NCBI GenBank assembly: GCA_023230855.1
Contig: JALNWQ010000003.1
Location: forward strand, 264,903 to 328,902
Length of the DNA stretch: 64,000 bases
Reading direction: 5' to 3'
DNA from: Solirubrobacteraceae bacterium
Lineage (GTDB): Bacteria > Actinomycetota > Thermoleophilia > Solirubrobacterales > Solirubrobacteraceae
Position numbers and translations under genes: made by a program. This document shows, piece by piece, positions 60,618-64,000 of this stretch. The notes under the pieces are model-generated. The model had not been told where the DNA came from, searched no databases, and saw only the letters and a program-made list of their open reading frames with translations. Positions within the stretch are counted from its first letter, which is position 1. The number at the start of each line of letters is the position of its first letter.

Positions 60618-61145
60618 TCAGGCGCCAGGGGCCGTCAGGCGCACGAGCGGGATCGTCCGGCCGGCCGCGCCCGCGCGCCGCCGGTAGTCGGCGTACGGCG
60701 GATACACCTGGTCCGCGAGGGCCCACACCCGGTCCAGCTCGGCCGGGTCGGTGATCGGCGCGGCGCGCATCCGCGGGCCACCGCCGCCCTTGGCGATCCG
60801 GACCTCGGGGTTGGCGACGAGGTTGTGGAACCAGGCGGGGTGGCGATCGCGGCCGAAGCTCGACGCGACGAGGATCACGTCGTCGCCGTCGTGGAAGTAC
60901 AGGACGGTGGCCGTGCGCTCCGCCCCGGACCGCGCGCCGGTCGTCGTGAGCAACGCCGAGGGCAACATGAGCCCCATCCCGAGGCGGCCGCGGGTCCGCC
61001 GCAGCAGCCACGGGTCCACGCGCGACGCGACGTTCATCGCGATCCCCCGACCGACCGCGGTGCGGAGGAACGAGCCATAGGCCCGACGCGCGGGCGAAAG
61101 TCGCCGACCGGGCTCGACGCGAGGAAGATCAACGGTCTCGGACAC
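60618..61145 (-). CDS. Deazaflavin-dependent nitroreductase-family protein
   Basis: The product has 175 residues. It has LLTTTGARSGAERTATVLYFHDGDDVILVASSFG and PAWFHNLVANPEVRI, the DDN/F420-type nitroreductase signature. The C-terminal YPPYADYRRRAGAAGRTIP closes the split barrel. It would use F420-like or related deazaflavin cofactors. The GTG at 61145 is supported by TAGGCT 6 nt upstream. Confidence 0.9.
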   Translation of the reverse strand: MSETVDLPRVEPGRRLSPARRAYGSFLRTAVGRGIAMNVASRVDPWLLRRTRGRLGMGLMLPSALLTTTGARSGAERTATVLYFHDGDDVILVASSFGRDRHPAWFHNLVANPEVRIAKGGGGPRMRAAPITDPAELDRVWALADQVYPPYADYRRRAGAAGRTIPLVRLTAPGA

Positions 61146-61151
61146 GCCCCG

Positions 61152-61157
61152 AGCCTA
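61152..61157 (-). promoter_or_regulatory. -10 element TAGGCT for a leaderless start
   Basis: On the minus strand TAGGCT ends 6 nt before the GTG at 61145. Confidence 0.55.
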
Positions 61158-61302
61158 GAGTCGGGACGCGCGCCACGGCAAGTGGCCCGAGGACCAACGG
61201 CCCGGACCGGACTGTGCGCTCGACCCACCCGGCGCCGGGGCTCCACCCGCCCCGGCGGGCGCGTCGGGGTCCCGTCCCGACGGGACCACCGCACGCCCCC
61301 GG

Positions 61303-61308
61303 TAGCCT
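61303..61308 (+). promoter_or_regulatory. -10 element TAGCCT for a leaderless start
   Basis: TAGCCT ends 7 nt before the ATG at 61316. Confidence 0.55.
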
Positions 61309-61315
61309 CGGATCG

Positions 61316-62311
61316 ATGCGGTTGTCGATCCTGGACCTGGCGACGGCGGGCGGCGGCGTGACCCCGCGCGAGGCGCTGCTGGCGAGCGCCGAGCTCGCGC
61401 GGCACGCGGAGCGGTGGGGCTACGAGCGCTACTGGTTCTCCGAGCACCACAACATGCCGAGCATCGTGTCGTCGACCCCGGCGGTGCTCGCCGGGTTCAT
61501 CGCCGCGAACACCGAGCGGATCCGCGTCGGCGCCGGCGGCGTGATGTTGCCCAACCACTCGCCGCTGCTCATCGCCGAGCAGTACGGGACGCTCGAGACG
61601 CTCTACCCCGGCCGGATCGACCTGGGCCTGGGCCGGGCCCCCGGCACCGACTGGGAGACCGTGCGGGCGCTGCGTCGCTCGCCCGAGGCGTCCGACCGCT
61701 TCCCCCGCGACGTCGTCGAGCTGCAACGCTTGCTGGGGCCGTCGACGCCCGGCCAGGCCGTGCGGGCGATCCCCGGCGAGGGGACCGAGGTGCCGCTGTA
61801 CATCCTCGGCTCGTCGCTGTTCGGCGCACAGCTCGCCGCCGAGCTCGGGCTGCCGTACGCGTTCGCGTCGCACTTCGCCCCCGCCGAGCTCCTCAACGCG
61901 TCGCGCGTGTACCACGACGAGTTCCGGCCGTCGGAGAAGCTCGAGCGGCCGCGCATGATCGCGAGCATGAACGTCTTCGCCGCCGACACGCAGGAGGAGG
62001 CGGACCTGCTGCACGCCACCGCCCTGCAGAAGCTGGCCCGGTCGCTGAGCCGGCAGGGCGGCCGCGCTCCCGACGTCGACGCCGAGACGCTGCTGCGCTC
62101 CCCCGTCGGGATGCACGCCCGACAGATGCTGCACTTCTCCGCCGTCGGCGACCGTGACGCGGTCGGCGCGCAGGTGACCGAGTTCGCCGAGGCGTGCCGC
62201 GCCGACGAGGTGATGGTCGCGATGAACGTGTCCGACCCCGCCGCCCGGCTGCGCTCCTACGAGATCCTCGCGTCGGCGCTCCTCGCCCCCGCCCCGGAGC
62301 CCGCCGCATGA
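61316..62311 (+). CDS. LLM-class flavin-dependent oxidoreductase
   Basis: The product has 331 residues. It has LARHAERWGYERYWFSEHHNMPSIVSSTPAVLAG, GAGGVMLPNHSPL, EQYGTLETLYPGRIDLGLGRAPGTD and YILGSSLFGAQLAAELGLPYAFASHF, matching the luciferase-like monooxygenase group (MsnO8/YhbW-type). It probably uses FMN. The last gene codons overlap the next gene (ATGA). Confidence 0.93.
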   Translation: MRLSILDLATAGGGVTPREALLASAELARHAERWGYERYWFSEHHNMPSIVSSTPAVLAGFIAANTERIRVGAGGVMLPNHSPLLIAEQYGTLETLYPGRIDLGLGRAPGTDWETVRALRRSPEASDRFPRDVVELQRLLGPSTPGQAVRAIPGEGTEVPLYILGSSLFGAQLAAELGLPYAFASHFAPAELLNASRVYHDEFRPSEKLERPRMIASMNVFAADTQEEADLLHATALQKLARSLSRQGGRAPDVDAETLLRSPVGMHARQMLHFSAVGDRDAVGAQVTEFAEACRADEVMVAMNVSDPAARLRSYEILASALLAPAPEPAA

Positions 62312-62874
62312 TCCCCCCGCGCGCCGTCGTCTACACCGACCCGAACTGCCCGTTCTGCTTCGCGGTCGAGGAGCGGCTGGCGGCGCTCGACCTGCTCGAC
62401 CGCGTCGCGTGGCGCGGGGTGCAGCACGCCCCGCACCTGCCCACGCCGATGGCGCCCGCCGGACCACGCCTGGCGGCCGAGCTCGCGCAGGAGGGCCGGT
62501 CGCTCGCCGCGCTCGCCCCCGACGTCCCCGTGACCGTGCCGACCGGCAAGCCGAGCACCGCCGTCGCGATCACCCACGCCGCCGCCGCGCTGCGTCGTGA
62601 TCCCGGGCGGGGGCGGACGTTCGTGCGGTCGCTCTACGCCGCGTTCTGGCGCGAGGGCCGCGACCTGTCCGACCCGGCGGTGCTCGCCGACCTGGCGGAG
62701 CGCGCCCGCCTTCCCGACCTGACGGTGACCGCCGACGACGAGGCCGTCCGCGACGACTGGCAGGAGCGGTGGGAGTCGTTGGGCCTGGGTGGCGTGCCGC
62801 TCATCGTCCGCGACGACGGGCAGCTCTCCTACGGCCTGACGTCGTCGGAGGACCTCGACCGGTTCCTGCGCTGA
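62308..62874 (+). CDS. DsbA-family thioredoxin-like protein with CPFC
   Basis: The product has 188 residues. It has VVYTDPNCPFCFAVEERL with the redox pair C14-P-F-C17, a helical insert, and GLGGVPLIVRDDGQLSYGL with the cis-Pro. There is no signal peptide, so it acts in the cytoplasm, unlike secreted DsbA. It is coupled by overlap to the flavin oxidoreductase gene. Confidence 0.85.
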   Translation: MIPPRAVVYTDPNCPFCFAVEERLAALDLLDRVAWRGVQHAPHLPTPMAPAGPRLAAELAQEGRSLAALAPDVPVTVPTGKPSTAVAITHAAAALRRDPGRGRTFVRSLYAAFWREGRDLSDPAVLADLAERARLPDLTVTADDEAVRDDWQERWESLGLGGVPLIVRDDGQLSYGLTSSEDLDRFLR

Positions 62875-62923
62875 TCGTCCCGTCCCCCGCCGTGCCCGCC
62901 TTGCGGCGCGACGCCCGTCGCCG

Positions 62924-63670
62924 ATGAGCGCCCCGGACGTCCTGCTGGTCGTGGCGACGCTCGTCGGGGTCGCCGTCCAGGCGAGCGTCGGGTTCGGGTT
63001 CTCGTTCTTCGTCGCCCCGGTCGCCGTGGCGACGCTCGACCCGGAGCAGGCGGTGATGCTGCTCCTGCTGCTGGGGGTGGCGGTCAACCTCCTCGTCCTC
63101 GCCGGCGAGCGGCGACGACCCGACCCGGACCGTCGGTCGGTGGCGACGCTCCTCGCATGGTCGCTGCCGGCGCTCGTGCTCGGGGCGCTCGTCGTCCGCG
63201 GGCTCTCCGGTCCGGGGACGCAGGTGCTCGTCGGGGTCGGGGTCGTCGTCGCGGCGCTCCTCGCCCGGGTGGACCGTCCGGTGCGTCCGCGGCCGTCGCG
63301 GTGGCGGCTGCCGCTGTCGGGGCTCACCGCCGGGACGCTCACGACGTCGACGAGCCTCAACGGCCCGGCGGTCGCCGTCGGGCTGCTCGGGCTGCCGTTG
63401 GACCGCGAGCGGTTGCGCGACTCGATCGCCGCGACGTTCATCGGCCTGAGCGTGCTGGGCGCGGTGGCGCTCGTGCTGCTGGCGGGCCAGGAGCGGAGCC
63501 TGCCGCCGGCCGGGCCGTTGCTGACGACGCTGCCGGCGGTCGTCGTCGGTCACCGCGTCGGCCGCGCGGCGTTCGGCCGCCTGGACGACGCGGACCACCG
63601 CCGATGGATCGTCATCGCGGCGCTCGTCGCCGGGGCGGGCAGCGCGGTGGCCGGGCTGGCCGGGCTCTGA
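62924..63670 (+). CDS. TauE/SafE-family membrane permease
   Basis: The product has 248 residues with about seven transmembrane helices. It has QASVGFGFSFFVAPV at the start and LSGLTAGTLTTSTSLNGPAVAVGLL in the middle, the duplicated half-motifs of TauE/SafE anion exporters. It may export sulfite or another organic anion. It lies 49 bases after the DsbA-like gene and is followed by a strong hairpin. Confidence 0.9.
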   Translation: MSAPDVLLVVATLVGVAVQASVGFGFSFFVAPVAVATLDPEQAVMLLLLLGVAVNLLVLAGERRRPDPDRRSVATLLAWSLPALVLGALVVRGLSGPGTQVLVGVGVVVAALLARVDRPVRPRPSRWRLPLSGLTAGTLTTSTSLNGPAVAVGLLGLPLDRERLRDSIAATFIGLSVLGAVALVLLAGQERSLPPAGPLLTTLPAVVVGHRVGRAAFGRLDDADHRRWIVIAALVAGAGSAVAGLAGL

Positions 63671-63691
63671 CCGCGAACGCCCCCGAACGCA

Positions 63692-63719
63692 CGAGCGCCC
63701 CGCGGTGGCGGGGCGCTCG
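63692..63719. terminator. Strong bidirectional terminator between convergent genes
   Basis: CGAGCGCCCCGC (63692-63703) pairs perfectly with GCGGGGCGCTCG (63708-63719) over a GGTG loop. It lies between the permease and the gene entering from the right edge. Confidence 0.75.
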
Positions 63720-63774
63720 AAGGTGACGGCTCCTCGTCGTGCCGTCGCCGGTGGGCGACGGGGACGGGCGGTGG

Positions 63775-64000
63775 TCAGTCGTCCTTGTCGGACTTCGCGG
63801 TCTTCTTCGCCGGCTCGTTCTTGATGGCGTACTTGGACGGGGTGTCCATGACGGTGGGGTTCTCGATCTGGCCGATCCGGTCGATGAGCTTGATCCACTG
63901 CCCCGGCTTGAGGATCTGGGTGACCTGCTTGCCGAGCTTGCCGTTCTCGGTGAACTGCGGCTGGAACCCGACGTGGATGTGATCGTCGTGATCGGGCAGC
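63775..64000 (-). CDS. C-terminal end of an unidentified protein, cut by the right window edge
   Basis: On the minus strand a frame is open from the right edge and ends with a TGA at 63777-63775, giving 74 residues. It begins LPDHDDHIHVGFQPQFTENG and ends KKTAKSDKDD, with real-protein composition. The DHXXHIHVGF segment recalls the metal-binding end of some secreted peptidoglycan-active hydrolases, but the fragment is too short to name it. The start lies outside the window. Confidence 0.75.
   Translation of the reverse strand, partial: LPDHDDHIHVGFQPQFTENGKLGKQVTQILKPGQWIKLIDRIGQIENPTVMDTPSKYAIKNEPAKKTAKSDKDD

Overview
The window is very GC-rich DNA, with G or C at almost every third codon position, densely packed with ordinary-looking chromosomal genes. 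The gene content suggests an actinomycetote, perhaps a Thermoleophilia/Solirubrobacterales-type lineage: fused IcmF mutase, LLM-class and deazaflavin-type oxidoreductases, an FprB-like ferredoxin/reductase fusion, AurF-like diiron protein, DUF6314, paired acyl-CoA dehydrogenases and a MoxR/DUF58/VWA operon. The taxonomic placement is an inference from gene content only. I see no transposase, integrase, CRISPR array, rRNA or phage gene. Two features sit on the edges: a partial gene running off the left end and another running off the right end.

Layout. 0-4.5 kb: M48-like peptidase, thiamine genes (thiO-thiS behind a TPP riboswitch, and thiE on the other strand) and a membrane protein. 4.6-9.7 kb: lipoamide dehydrogenase, a DsbA/HCCA-isomerase-like protein, a LuxR/ATPase regulator and an L,D-transpeptidase. 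9.7-28.3 kb: a large surface-glycan region with galE, ten glycosyltransferase genes, an O-antigen ligase-like polymerase and a secreted GH-A glycosidase. 28.4-34.7 kb: LysR regulator, a lipoyl-less E2-like protein, a polysaccharide deacetylase, lipB-lipA and membrane proteins. 34.7-38 kb: a frameshifted small gene, a pair of acyl-CoA dehydrogenases behind a perfect 16-bp palindrome, and a cold-shock gene. 38.5-46.6 kb: an envelope-stress-like locus of HtrA protease, VWA protein, two-component system, MoxR ATPase, DUF58 and a second VWA protein. 46.6-51.7 kb: SRPBCC protein, Baeyer-Villiger-type monooxygenase, TetR, APH-like kinase and a CrtC/AttH-like protein. 51.8-57.5 kb: cobalamin-linked block (BtuF-like protein, IcmF), CinA-like amidase and NudC. 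57.7-64 kb: tRNA-Ala(UGC), the AurF-like diiron oxygenase and its FprB-like electron donor behind two operators, then flavin-dependent oxidoreductases, a DsbA-like protein and a TauE-like permease.

How the genes work together. The glycan region plausibly builds and polymerises a cell-surface polysaccharide, with galE supplying UDP-galactose and the deacetylase and glycosidase trimming it. The flippase and initiating transferase are not here. The diiron oxygenase and the ferredoxin/reductase fusion form a two-gene redox unit. IcmF and the BtuF-like protein are a B12-linked pair.

The strongest sequence-level signals are these: (1) about nineteen genes carry a TANNNT hexamer exactly 6-8 nt before the start codon, the signature of leaderless transcription; (2) two near-identical 14-bp inverted repeats lie in the spacer and just past the -10 of the diiron-oxygenase promoter; (3) a TPP riboswitch controls thiO-thiS, but no thiG lies in the window; (4) a small gene is readable only through two -1 frame changes; (5) a 5-codon ORF joins two glycosyltransferase genes by start-stop overlaps at both ends. 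I found no clear candidate for a wholly new multi-gene system. The closest are the diiron-oxygenase unit and the protease/VWA/MoxR locus.
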